NCBI GenBank assembly: GCA_963780865.1
Contig: CAWADT010000027.1
Span: 62,001-126,000 of the forward strand
Source: FEN-1073 sp963780865
GTDB taxonomy: Bacteria; Chloroflexota; Anaerolineae; Anaerolineales; RBG-16-64-43
Direction of reading: 5' to 3'
DNA length: 64,000 bases
Shown: positions 54,813-63,620 of the stretch, in pieces
Numbering within the stretch: position 1 is the first letter of the stretch
How the letters are laid out: each line of letters starts with the position of its first letter
The notes under the pieces: model-generated
Databases searched by the model: none
What the model saw: the letters and a program-made list of their open reading frames with translations, nothing else
What the model was told of the DNA's origin: nothing
Translations under genes and position numbers: made by a program

Positions 54813-55435
54813 ATGCAGACCCTCGACAGTCATTTATCCGACGCGCTCTCCGAACGCGGAGAGCTTACCGTGGACAGGTGCTCATTTTAGCGGTCGTCAT
54901 CATTCTGCTCTTTATCTTCGCGGCAACCGCATTGCTCGACGTATTCAATTTGGAGGTAGCCCGGAACTGGGGTTATCGGGTGGCGCAGGATGCGGCGATA
55001 GCCGGCTCAACGTACACCCCGACGCGCTGGGTTTTCTTCCAGCCGACGGTCGATCCGCTGGCGGATACGCCCACGCCCAGGCCGGATGGATGCATGGCTT
55101 CGCTGCCCGTTCAATTAAATGGGGTGGACGATGCGAAAAGCGCGGCGGAAGATATGCTTAAGCACGAAATGGCCCTGCGGGGGATTGCCCCAAGTCAGTA
55201 TGACTATGACATTCGCGTTCTGCCGGACGTAAACGGCGGGACGATGGTTAATTTTCCGCCGGTTCCGGTGCGTCTGGGGGCACTCCGCGGGAATTGGTCG
55301 TCCGCCCATGCGGCGGTGGGCGTGTATCTCAGTTTCCGCGTCAGCACCTTTATGATGTCGATCGTCGGGCGCTCCACGGTGGAAATCCACGTATTCGCCG
55401 CCGCCGAAGTGGCGCCGCCGGCGGAATGCCCATGA
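54813..55435 (+). CDS. TadE/TadG-like pseudopilin (2), N-terminal region probably frameshifted
   Basis: The frame from 54878 gives VLILAVVIILLFIFAATALLD (membrane helix) and a 150-residue extracytoplasmic part ending EVAPPAECP. The upstream frame from ATG 54813 reads MQTLDSHLSDALSERGELT; adding a C near 54868 joins it as RGQVLIL, the usual TadE-type signature. Either the real start is at 54813 with a lost base, or a nonstandard GTG at 54878 is used. The following gene begins within its stop. Confidence 0.6.
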
Positions 55436-55551
55436 ACGGATTGCATGCGATGAAACTCCGATCCACGACCGTCCGGGTCGTCGCGGCGCTGGCGATCGTC
55501 CTGCTGCTCTTCACGGCAGTGCCGGTCCGCGCGGCGATCAGCCTGCAGTCG

Positions 55552-56880
55552 GCGTGGGCCACCATTTACTCGGGAGCCGCCTTTCCCGGAACGTATTCGT
55601 ACACAGTCGCCGCGGGCGCCAATCGCATGCTGGTTGTGGGGGTATCGTCGTCCTTGAGCGCCACTCCCGGCGCGACCCAGACGGCGACCGTGACTTATGG
55701 TGGACAAAACCTGACGCAGGTCGTGGGGGACGGCGCGACTTCAAAGCATAACGCACACCTATCTGTTTTATTTACAGGATAGCCGGAATCCAGAACGCCA
55801 CTTCGCAGAACCTCATCGTGACCGTTACGGGGGGAACCACACGATGGAATTATGTATACGCCGCCGTGTACGCGGGCGTGGACCAATCCGGAAGTCCCAT
55901 TACCAACTCGCAGAATTACAACAGTCTGGCGACCCAGGCCGCGGCGGTCGGCCCCTTTGCGACGGCACTGACGATCGGGAACGGCGATCAGGCGGTGGAA
56001 ATCATCAACCTGACCAGGACCGCTACCCCGGCCCGCACGATGACCACCTGGGCCGCCAACTGGTCCTCTCCAGCTGGTCCAAACAGCTCTGCTGTATTTA
56101 CTTCATTCATATATTGCAACGAACAACACGATAAGCACCACCACTTCCCAGCACACTGCGAGCGGCACTGCTTATCGATCCATGTCCGCCATGAGCATAA
56201 AACCCCTCATTCGTAAGCCCGCAGCGGATTGGTCCACCGTATACTCGGGCGCCGCTTTTCCCGGAACGTATTCCTATACAGTTACTGCGGGCGTCGGGCG
56301 CATGCTGGTCGTGGCGGTATCATCGTCATTCAGCGCGTCTCCGGGCGCGACACAGACGGCGACCGTCACATATGGTGGACAAAACCTAACGCAGGTCGTG
56401 GGGGACGGCACAACTCAAAGCATAACGCACACCTATTTGTTTTATCTACAGGATACCGGCATCCAGAATGCCACTTCGCAGAACCTCGTCGTGACGGTCA
56501 CAGGTGGAACCACGAGATGGAATTATGTTTACGCCGCAGTGTACGCGGGCGTTGATCAATCCGCCAATCCGATAACGGATTCTCAAAATCTCAACAGTCT
56601 GGCGACCCAGGCCGCAGCGGTCGGACCTTTTGCAACGGCCCTGACGATAGGGAGCGGCGACCAGGCGGTGGAAATCATCAACCTGACCAGGACCATTACC
56701 CCGGCCCGCACGATGACCACCTGGGCCGCCAACTGGTCCTCCGCGCATTAGGACCAAATAGCTCCACCGGCGGCTTTACCTCCGCCTATGCCGCCGCGGA
56801 CAACACATCAGGCACCACCACTTCCCGCATACCGCGAGCGGCACTTGCTACAGCTCCATATCGGCCATGAGCATAAAATC
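55552..56880 (+). repeat. Tandem 675-base coding repeat, two copies
   Basis: The TACTCGGG-containing start at 55567 recurs at 56242, a distance of 675 bases (225 codons). The modules share FPGTYSYTV, PGATQTATVTYGGQNL, TRWNYVYAAVYAGVDQS and LTRTxTPARTMTTWAANW and are highly similar at the DNA level. High identity could promote recombination or mis-assembly. Confidence 0.8.
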
Positions 56881-56885
56881 ATTCG

Positions 56886-57264
56886 TACCCACCCCGACGC
56901 CAACTTCCACATCGACCAGCACGCCGACCAACACGCCGACGATCACCCTGACACCGAATACGCCGACCAACACGCCCACCAATACGCCGACCATCACGCT
57001 GACGCCGACGAATACACCCACCAACACGCCGACCATCACGCTGACGCCGACCAACACGCCCACCAACACGCCGACCATCACACTGACGCCGACGAACACG
57101 CCCACCAATACGCCGACGATCACGCTGACGCCAACCAACACGCCCACCAACACACCTACGATTACGCCAACGGTCACGCTGACGCCGACCAATACACCGA
57201 CTTATACACCAACTGTCACATTGACACCGACCAATACGCCGACGGTTACTTTAACCTCCACCTC
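56886..57264 (+). repeat. Thr-Pro-rich linker, 42-base tandem repeats
   Basis: Unit ACGCCGACCAACACGCCC and its variants encode P-T-N-T-P-T-I-T-L-T (14-residue period) about six times. The unit is a coding microsatellite, typical of Anaerolineae surface proteins as flexible O-glycosylatable spacers. Confidence 0.85.
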
Positions 57265-58357
57265 GACAACGCTCCCGGCGTGCCTCCCCTATACGGATTA
57301 TTATGAGCCGGACGATTTGATTTCCCAGGCCACGTTTCTTACAACTGACGGCACAAGGCAGAATCACTTGAATATGCCGGCTAACCTGCCTGTCCCCGAT
57401 GTGGATTGGTTCAAGTTTACCGCCGTGGCCGGACATACCTACGATATACGCACCCAACTGCTCAACGACATCAATTCGTCCGATGCCGCCGCCAACGACA
57501 CTCTGCTATATCTCTATGCGTCCGATGGCGTAACTCAGCTGGGTTTCAACGACGACGTGGGTCAGACAACCTGGTATATGGGCGACTATTACTATCGGGA
57601 AAGCTGGATCCCCTGGACCGCTCTGGCCAGTGGAACTTATTACATACAAGAGCTGCAATGGGGACCGACGGCAAGCAATACCATCCGCGATTGCCATGCC
57701 TACCAAATCTGGGTGCAGGATTTCACGGCCTACCCGCCGACCTTCACACCGACCTCCACGCCGACAGTGACGTTGACCCGCACACCCACCAATACAAAAA
57801 CCTACACGCCGACATCTACACTGCCATGCACAACGTCTGAGACCCCGGGACCAACAGAAGCGCCGACTTGTACACCGACTATCACACCAACTTTTACTCC
57901 AAGCCTTACGCCAACCTTCACTCCTACCTATACGCCGCTCCCGCTTACGGGAGTAAGCTTCGTCCGGTTCTCGGCGATGTTGCTGAACGCGCCGGATTAT
58001 GGCTTGGATGCCCAAACCGTCAGCGGCCAGATCGGCGGCGGGGTAGGACCTTACTCCGTAATCGTCCATGTTATTTCTCCGGATAAAACCGTGGGGAACA
58101 ACGGGGAGTTGATTTACACCCCGACCGTGCAACCCGACGGCACATTTGTGATTGACGCCTTTACAACCGGCAATTCCAAATTTGGATGCGACTTCGAAGG
58201 AATCTGGCGGGCATGGTTTGAAATCTCTGATTCCAGAGGCCCCGGACCATTACACAGCACGACCATCACCTGGGCGGTTTCCTTCCCACGGGTGCATGCA
58301 ATTCCCTAAGAGAAAACTTTACTTTTTTCCGCAAATATTAAGGGTACGAAAAACAAT

Positions 58358-58430
58358 AACGCAAAGGCGCAAAGGCGCAAAGATATTTATAATACTTCTT
58401 TGCGTCCTTGCGTCTTTGCGTTAAAAAAAA
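58358..58430 (+). repeat. AACGCAAAGGCGCAAAG palindromic repeat, possible terminator
   Basis: AACGCAAAGGCGCAAAGGCG pairs with CTTTGCGTCCTTGCGTCTTTGCGTT, followed by eight A and a T-poor end. It lies after the surface-protein gene and before archease. Confidence 0.6.
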
Positions 58431-58517
58431 ATTGAATAATGGAATAAAGTATTTTTATAATACTTTTTGAATTCAAGAGTAAAATACCCCGCAAGAGTAC
58501 TCCCTCAGGAAAAAGGA

Positions 58518-58922
58518 ATGCCGCCCTTTGAAGAGATCGACAATACTGCCGATTGGGCCTTCCGCGTTAGCGCGCCCTCCTGCGCGGCGCTTTTTACGGA
58601 GGCGGCGGAGGCGCTCTACCGCCTGGGTGGAGTGCAAATGGGTAATCCAACTGAAGAAATCCGAAAGATCCAGTTCTCGGCGGACGATCCGGAAAGCTTG
58701 TTCATCCAATGGCTGAACGAGTTGATTTTTCTCCTGGACCGCGAGCGTTTGGCGTTGGGTGGAATTCAAGTCGATCAATTGACGGAAACTAAGCTCAGCG
58801 CCTCCGGCCATCCGGCCGAAGTCCGTTCGATCGGAAAATACATCAAGGCTGCCACCTACAGCGGGCTGCGAATTACTCAGGGAAACGGAGTTTGGCAGGC
58901 GACTGTTGTGCTGGATGTATGA
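58518..58922 (+). CDS. Archease (tRNA ligase accessory protein)
   Basis: A 134-residue archease: EIDNTADWAFRVSAPS at the start, FIQWLNELIFLLD in the middle and the C-terminal KAATYSGLRIT. Archease promotes guanylylation and turnover of RtcB. ATG 58518 is chosen over 58467 because AAAAAGGA lies just before it. rtcB follows 13 bases downstream, matching the classical pairing. Confidence 0.9.
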   Translation: MPPFEEIDNTADWAFRVSAPSCAALFTEAAEALYRLGGVQMGNPTEEIRKIQFSADDPESLFIQWLNELIFLLDRERLALGGIQVDQLTETKLSASGHPAEVRSIGKYIKAATYSGLRITQGNGVWQATVVLDV

Positions 58923-58935
58923 AGGGCGACGGACG

Positions 58936-60387
58936 ATGACGACCAAACAAGATTTTCAAAAGGTCGGCGAATTCCTCTGGGAGCTGCCTTCCTCGTACCG
59001 AGGCGATATGCGTATGCCGGTGCGGATCGTCGCCGACGATGAACTGCTTGAGGATGCGCTCGGCGATCTATCCGTCGAGCAGGCGGTCAACGTCGCCAGC
59101 CTGCCGGGGCTGGCGGGCCGGGTGGTGGTGATGCCGGACGTGCATCAGGGATACGGGATGCCGATCGGCGGCGTGATGGCGGCCAAAATGGACGGGGGAA
59201 TGATTTCTCCCGGCGCGGTCGGCTACGACATCAATTGCGGTGTGCGGCTTCTTTCCACTTCCCTGGTTTGGGAGGAGGTGGAACCCCTTATCTCGGACCT
59301 CGCCACCGTGCTCTACCGCAACTGTCCGAGCGGTGTTGGCGAGAAAGGCAGCATCCCGCTGACGGTTGCGGAATTGGAACGCGTGTGCCGCGAGGGGGCG
59401 CGTTGGGCGCTGCGCAAAGGATACGCGGTAAAAAGCGACATCGACCGGACGGAAGAATCCGGCTGCCTGGAGGGCGCCGACCCGCAGCAGGTTTCGGCGC
59501 GCGCCAAGGAACGCGGCCGGGGCCAGCTCGGAACGCTCGGGGCGGGGAACCACTTCCTGGAGCTGGATGTTGTGGATCAGGTCTTCGATCGCAACGCGGC
59601 GTCCGCGATGGGTTTGCGGGAGGGCCAGCTCGCGCTGCAGATCCACTGCGGCTCGCGCGGTTTCGGCCACCAGATTTGCACCGATTACGTGCAAAGCTTT
59701 CAATCCGCCGTAAAACGCTATGGGATCAAGCTTCCGGACCGCGAGCTGGTATGCGCGCCGGTCGAATCACCCGAGGGGAAGGCTTATATGGGCGCGATGA
59801 AAGCCGCCGCCAACTTCGCCTTCGCCAACCGGCAGTTGCTCGCTTTCCACGCGCGCCGCAGTTTCGAGGAGGTTTTCGGCGGGAAGAAAGTCCGCTCCGA
59901 ACTGACGCAGGTTTATGACATCACGCACAACATGGCCAAAATCGAAACGCATACGATCGACGGCTTGAAACAGAAGGTCTGCGTGCACCGCAAGGGAGCC
60001 ACGCGCGCCTTTGGCCCCGGGTTCGAAGGATTGCCTCCGGAGTACCGCGCGCTGGGTCAGCCGGTGCTCGTCCCCGGATCGATGGGGACGGCCTCGTGGG
60101 TGCTGCTCGGGACTCAGGGCAGCATGGAGCTTTCCTACGGATCGTGCTGCCACGGCGCCGGGCGGGTGATGAGCCGCGCTCGGGCCAAGCGCGAGATCCG
60201 AGGCGAGAAACTGCGCGGCGAACTCGAGCATCAAGGAGTTCGCATCCGCGCCGGATCATTGCCCGGACTGGCGGAAGAAGCGCCCCAAGCTTACAAAGAC
60301 GTCGACCGCGTGATCGCGGCGGTATGCGGCGCCGGGATCGGGAAGAAGGTCGCCCGGCTGAAACCTGTGGCGGTGATCAAAGGATAG
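58936..60387 (+). CDS. rtcB: RNA-splicing ligase RtcB
   Basis: A 483-residue RtcB that joins 2',3'-cyclic phosphate or 3'-phosphate ends to 5'-OH ends with GTP and Mn2+. Metal-site motifs PDVHQGYGMPIGGV, YDINCGVRLL and GTLGAGNHFLELD are present; the GMP-accepting histidine lies in the C-terminal CCHGAGRVMSRARAK region. The start ATG 58936 is preferred to an upstream one lacking a ribosome binding site. With archease it forms an RNA-repair operon. Confidence 0.95.
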   Translation: MTTKQDFQKVGEFLWELPSSYRGDMRMPVRIVADDELLEDALGDLSVEQAVNVASLPGLAGRVVVMPDVHQGYGMPIGGVMAAKMDGGMISPGAVGYDINCGVRLLSTSLVWEEVEPLISDLATVLYRNCPSGVGEKGSIPLTVAELERVCREGARWALRKGYAVKSDIDRTEESGCLEGADPQQVSARAKERGRGQLGTLGAGNHFLELDVVDQVFDRNAASAMGLREGQLALQIHCGSRGFGHQICTDYVQSFQSAVKRYGIKLPDRELVCAPVESPEGKAYMGAMKAAANFAFANRQLLAFHARRSFEEVFGGKKVRSELTQVYDITHNMAKIETHTIDGLKQKVCVHRKGATRAFGPGFEGLPPEYRALGQPVLVPGSMGTASWVLLGTQGSMELSYGSCCHGAGRVMSRARAKREIRGEKLRGELEHQGVRIRAGSLPGLAEEAPQAYKDVDRVIAAVCGAGIGKKVARLKPVAVIKG

Positions 60388-60400
60388 ATAAAAAGACACC

Positions 60401-60820
60401 ATGAACCTATGGCTCAGATTATTCATGGCAACCCACGTATTGGTTTATCGCCTCTCCCGCGGGCTGGTGGGGGGCCAAATGGCGGGTCAATCCGTGCTGT
60501 TATTGCATACCGTCGGCCGCAAATCGGGCAAAAGCCGGATCACCCCCATCAACTACTTTCGCGACGGGGAGCGTTATGTGGTGGTCGCATCGAATTGGGG
60601 GCGCGCCAATAATCCCGGCTGGTATATTAATTTGCAGAATGGATCGGCCGTGACACTTCAAGTGAAGGACAAGACACTGAACGCGCGACCGGAAGAGGCA
60701 ACAGACGCGGAATATCCCAGGTTGTGGAAACTGGTCACCGCGAAAAATGATTTTTACGAGCGGTATCAAAAACAAACCCAACGAAAAATACCGTTCGTGG
60801 TCCTGATTCCGATAAAATGA
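60401..60820 (+). CDS. Deazaflavin (F420)-dependent nitroreductase family protein (DDN-like)
   Basis: A 139-residue split-beta-barrel protein with the DDN-type signature LLLHTVGRKSGKSRITPINYFRDG and VVASNWGRANNPGWYINL. DDN-like enzymes use coenzyme F420H2 to reduce quinones, nitroaromatics or unsaturated compounds. F420 genes npdG and cofE lie 1.3-2.8 kb downstream, supporting F420 use. ATG 60401 follows rtcB by 13 bases. Confidence 0.88.
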   Translation: MNLWLRLFMATHVLVYRLSRGLVGGQMAGQSVLLLHTVGRKSGKSRITPINYFRDGERYVVVASNWGRANNPGWYINLQNGSAVTLQVKDKTLNARPEEATDAEYPRLWKLVTAKNDFYERYQKQTQRKIPFVVLIPIK

Positions 60821-60955
60821 GAACCTGCGCCGCCGAGCGGCATGGAAAATCGGATCAGAAGTTATCCCGCTGCACGTTCGGTATGCCCCGGGCAAGCAGG
60901 TTTTGAAATGGGAAAATTTTCCGGTACAGGAAGGAACAGAGATTATTCCCCCAAC

Positions 60956-61099
60956 AACAGGGTGCTGAAAGCCTCTAGAATTGTCATTGCGAGGAGCGAA
61001 GCGACGAAGCAATCTGGGCTTTCTGACGCGAAAATCGAGATTGCTTCGCTCCCTTCGGTCGCTCGCAATGACATCTATCCTTATTATCAGCACCCTGAT
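60956..61099 (-). mobile_element. 144-base MITE-like element, copy B
   Basis: Same size and architecture as the element at 22907: end repeats AACAGGGTGCTGAA and ATCAGCACCCTGAT, core GTCATTGCGAG (60983) to CTCGCAATGAC (61072). Its core reads in the opposite direction to copy A. It ends 10 bases before the NUDIX start codon, as copy A does before proS. Confidence 0.75.
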
Positions 61100-61109
61100 A
61101 AGGAAAAAA

Positions 61110-61748
61110 ATGATTGAATCAAAAAAGAACAATATTCCCCGCTGGCTGGAATGGGCGCGCGAGATCCAGGCTCTGGCCCAGACCGGATTGCACTTTGCGT
61201 CCGACGATTACAACCGCGGCCGCTACCGCCGGCTGATGGAGCTCGCGGTCGAGATCGCTTCCGAGTGCGGGAGCCTTCCGCGCGAGAATGTGGAGCGGGT
61301 GTTCCTCGCCGCGCGCGGATACGCGACGCCGAAAGTTTCCGTGCGCGGCGCGGTTTTCCGCGGCGGAAAGATTCTTCTGGTGCGCGAGCGCATCGACGGC
61401 GGATGGTGCCTGCCCGGTGGGTGGGCCGACGTGGGCGACTCGCCCTCTGCAATGATCGAGCGCGAAGTGCTGGAGGAGAGCGGCCTGAGAGTGCGCGCCG
61501 CCCGTCTGGTGGGAGTGTACGACGCCAACCGCGACGGAGGCGAGGTGGATGTGATGCACGCCTACGATCTGCTTTTTTATTGCGACGACCTGGGCGGAGA
61601 TCCGCGGCCCAGCGACGAGACGTCCGACGCCGGATTTTTCGGTTTGAATGAAATACCTCCGCTATCCGCCGCCCGCACGAGTCTCCGTCACCTTCAGGCG
61701 GCTTTCACTTTAAGGGAAAACCCATCCCAAGTAACGGAATTCGACTAG
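61110..61748 (+). CDS. NUDIX hydrolase with N-terminal NUDIX-associated domain
   Basis: A 212-residue protein with an N-terminal helical region (EIQALAQTGLHFASDDYNRG), as in ADP-ribose pyrophosphatase-like NUDIX_N types, followed by a NUDIX fold (VSVRGAVFRGGKILLVRE). The NUDIX box reads GGWADVGDSPSAMIEREVLE, with Asp in place of the first conserved glutamate, but the REVLEES metal-binding core intact. Its ribosome binding site AGGAAA is partly provided by the preceding repeat element. Confidence 0.85.
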   Translation: MIESKKNNIPRWLEWAREIQALAQTGLHFASDDYNRGRYRRLMELAVEIASECGSLPRENVERVFLAARGYATPKVSVRGAVFRGGKILLVRERIDGGWCLPGGWADVGDSPSAMIEREVLEESGLRVRAARLVGVYDANRDGGEVDVMHAYDLLFYCDDLGGDPRPSDETSDAGFFGLNEIPPLSAARTSLRHLQAAFTLRENPSQVTEFD

Positions 61749-62113
61749 CGCTGCTTTTTTCGGCAATCTCGAAAAAACATCTATCAGGATGCAGAAATAA
61801 CATTTGGCTTTCACTACCTATCAGAGCCGCGATAGACCAACCCCCCTCGTTTTCCCCCATTTTCTTCCGGAAAATGGGGGGATGAAAGGGGGCAGGTGTC
61901 CGCACCGAGCAATATTCTGAATTATTCCGGAGCCGGCTTTTTACGTGAAAATCTGATTTTTTACCAACCTTGCCGTTGTTGGTAAAAACTGTATTAGTAC
62001 CGTCTCGCTGGTTGCCCCGGACGAGGAAAGTATCGTAGAATGAGGCTCACACATCCGTAGAATGGGTGTGGAGTTTCCGCTATTATCGTCTTTTTGATCG
62101 GAAAGGAGCGCAC
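61749..62113. other. Gene-free region with a perfect inverted repeat (61958-61988)
   Basis: TTTTTACCAAC (61958-61968) and GTTGGTAAAAA (61978-61988) form a perfect 11-bp inverted repeat with nine bases between. It is 125 bases before npdG and resembles a dimeric-regulator operator. A CCCCATTTTC / GAAAATGGGG hairpin at about 61850-61880 precedes it. No gene is supported. Confidence 0.55.
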
Positions 62114-62788
62114 GTGTCGAATAAAATCCTGCTTACGCTTGCGATCGTCGGGGGAACCGGCTCGGAAGGCAGCGGCCTGGCCATGCGCCTCGTGCGTTCC
62201 GGGTATCGCGTCATCATCGGCTCGCGCTCGGCCCAGAAGGCGGCGGAACGGGCAAGCGAGCTGAACACCATCATGGGGGAACCCGGCCTGCTTTCCGGTG
62301 CCGAGAATCTGCAAGCCGTCCGCGAAGCGGACCTGGTTATGCTGGCTGTCCCCTTCGCCGCACAGCGGCAGATCATCGAAATTATTCGGCCCGCCCTGAA
62401 AGGCAAGATCCTCATCAATGTGGGCGCCTGCATCAACCCCGACCGTCCTTCGCAAGTGGAACTCCCCCGGGAGGGATCGTCCAGTCTTGCGGCGCAGGAG
62501 CAATTGGGAGCCGACGCGCGCGTCGTGGCTGCGTTTCAGAATGTCTCCTCGGAGTATCTGAGCGATCCGGAACGGCCGATCGATTGCGACGTGCTGGTGT
62601 GCGGCGATGACGCCGAAGCGAAAGTGGCCGCCATGCATCTGGCCGAGGCCATCGGTTTGGTCGCCTACGACGCCGGGCCGCTAAAGAACTCGATCGTCGC
62701 CGAAGGGATGAACTCGATCCTGGTGGGGATCAACAAACGGTACCACGCGCGGTTGGCGGGCGTCCGCATCACCGGCGTCTCCCAATAA
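62114..62788 (+). CDS. npdG: F420-dependent NADP reductase
   Basis: A 224-residue NADPH:F420 oxidoreductase. The N-terminal dinucleotide-binding motif LAIVGGTGSEGSGLAMRL has the GxGxxG-like pattern, followed by RVIIGSRSAQKA (NADPH 2'-phosphate contact), LVMLAVPFAAQ and VAAFQNVSSE. GTG 62114 follows AAAGGAG; the longer frame from 62066 lacks such a site. It balances NADPH and F420H2 pools. cofE follows. Confidence 0.93.
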   Translation: MSNKILLTLAIVGGTGSEGSGLAMRLVRSGYRVIIGSRSAQKAAERASELNTIMGEPGLLSGAENLQAVREADLVMLAVPFAAQRQIIEIIRPALKGKILINVGACINPDRPSQVELPREGSSSLAAQEQLGADARVVAAFQNVSSEYLSDPERPIDCDVLVCGDDAEAKVAAMHLAEAIGLVAYDAGPLKNSIVAEGMNSILVGINKRYHARLAGVRITGVSQ

Positions 62789-62806
62789 CGGTCAAGGAAA
62801 GCAAGG

Positions 62807-63583
62807 GTGACCGCGGGGCGTTCCCTTCACCTCACCGCACTCCCGGATTTTCCGCTCGTCCGTCCGGGCGACGAACTCGCCGGACTGATCCTGCAAACGC
62901 TGGATCGCAACCATTTACGCTTGGAATCCGGGGATGTGTTGATTCTCGCGCAGAAGATTGTCTCCAAGAGCGAGAACCGGCTGGTCGACCTGACAACCAT
63001 CACCCCTTCGCGGCGCGCGATCGACTTTTCCGAGCAGTGCGAAAAAGATCCGCGCTTCGTGGAGGTGGTGCTGCGGGAAAGCCGCGAGGTGCTGCGCGCG
63101 CGTCCCGGGCTTCTGGTGGTCGAGCACCGGCTCGGGTTTGTGTGCGCCAATGCTGGCATCGACCGGTCGAACGTGGGCAGAGCCGATCCGAAGGCCGAGT
63201 GGGTGCTGCTCTTGCCTGAGGATCCGGATGCCAGTTGCCGGGCGCTGCGCGGACGGATCCGGCAGGCGGCGGGTGTTGAGATCGGCGTGATCATCAACGA
63301 TTCCCACGGGCGGGCCTGGCGCAACGGAACCGTCGGAATGGCGATCGGCGTGGGGGGATTGCCCGCGCTCGAAGATCTTCGCGGAAGGAAGGATCTCTTC
63401 GACTACACGCTTCAGATCACCCAGGTGGCCGCAGCCGATGAGCTGGCCGCCGCCGCCTCGCTTCTGATGGGGCAGGCGGACGAAGCGCTGCCGGTCATCC
63501 ACGCGCGCGGTTTTCCGTACCCCCTGCGGGAATCTTCGCTGGCGGAACTCGTTCGCCCAAAAGAAATCGACGCCTTTCGATAA
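62807..63583 (+). CDS. cofE: Coenzyme F420-0:L-glutamate ligase
   Basis: A 258-residue CofE. GTG start 62807; LRLESGDVLILAQKIVSKSENR, EHRLGFVCANAGIDRSNV and VIINDSHGRAWRNGTVGMAIGV are characteristic (with metal-binding Asp and nearby residues). It adds glutamate to F420-0 using GTP. The position directly after npdG strengthens the F420 cluster; CofC, CofD and FbiC are not visible in this window. Confidence 0.94.
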   Translation: MTAGRSLHLTALPDFPLVRPGDELAGLILQTLDRNHLRLESGDVLILAQKIVSKSENRLVDLTTITPSRRAIDFSEQCEKDPRFVEVVLRESREVLRARPGLLVVEHRLGFVCANAGIDRSNVGRADPKAEWVLLLPEDPDASCRALRGRIRQAAGVEIGVIINDSHGRAWRNGTVGMAIGVGGLPALEDLRGRKDLFDYTLQITQVAAADELAAAASLLMGQADEALPVIHARGFPYPLRESSLAELVRPKEIDAFR

Positions 63584-63620
63584 TCCATTCCGCCCCAGAC
63601 AAAATTGGAGGATTTACCCC

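Larger units (their letters stand above)
55432..58309 (+). pseudogene. Giant modular surface protein of the Tad locus, fragmented by indels
   Basis: Five open fragments form one protein of about 950 residues. Order: signal peptide (VVAALAIVLLLFTAVPVRA), two tandem 225-residue modules (see 55552-56880), a Thr-Pro linker, a PPC-like domain (YEPDDLISQATFLTTDG ... DWFKFTAVAGHTYDI), another Thr-Pro linker and a C-terminal domain (TGVSFVRFSAMLLNAP ... TWAVSFPRVHAIP). Comparing the two modules places indels near 55741 (+1), 55782 (+1), 56115 (+1), 56745 (+2 or -1) and 56829 (-1). After correction both frames meet at MSAMSIKSFVPTPTPT. The role is probably adhesion or a pilus-associated surface protein. 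It could be a real pseudogene or assembly noise. Confidence 0.7.

Noticed and set aside
56848..57192. Minus-strand frame rich in Val-Gly (VGVLVGVLVGV)
   Set aside because: It is only the complement of the Thr-Pro repeat and has no ribosome binding site.
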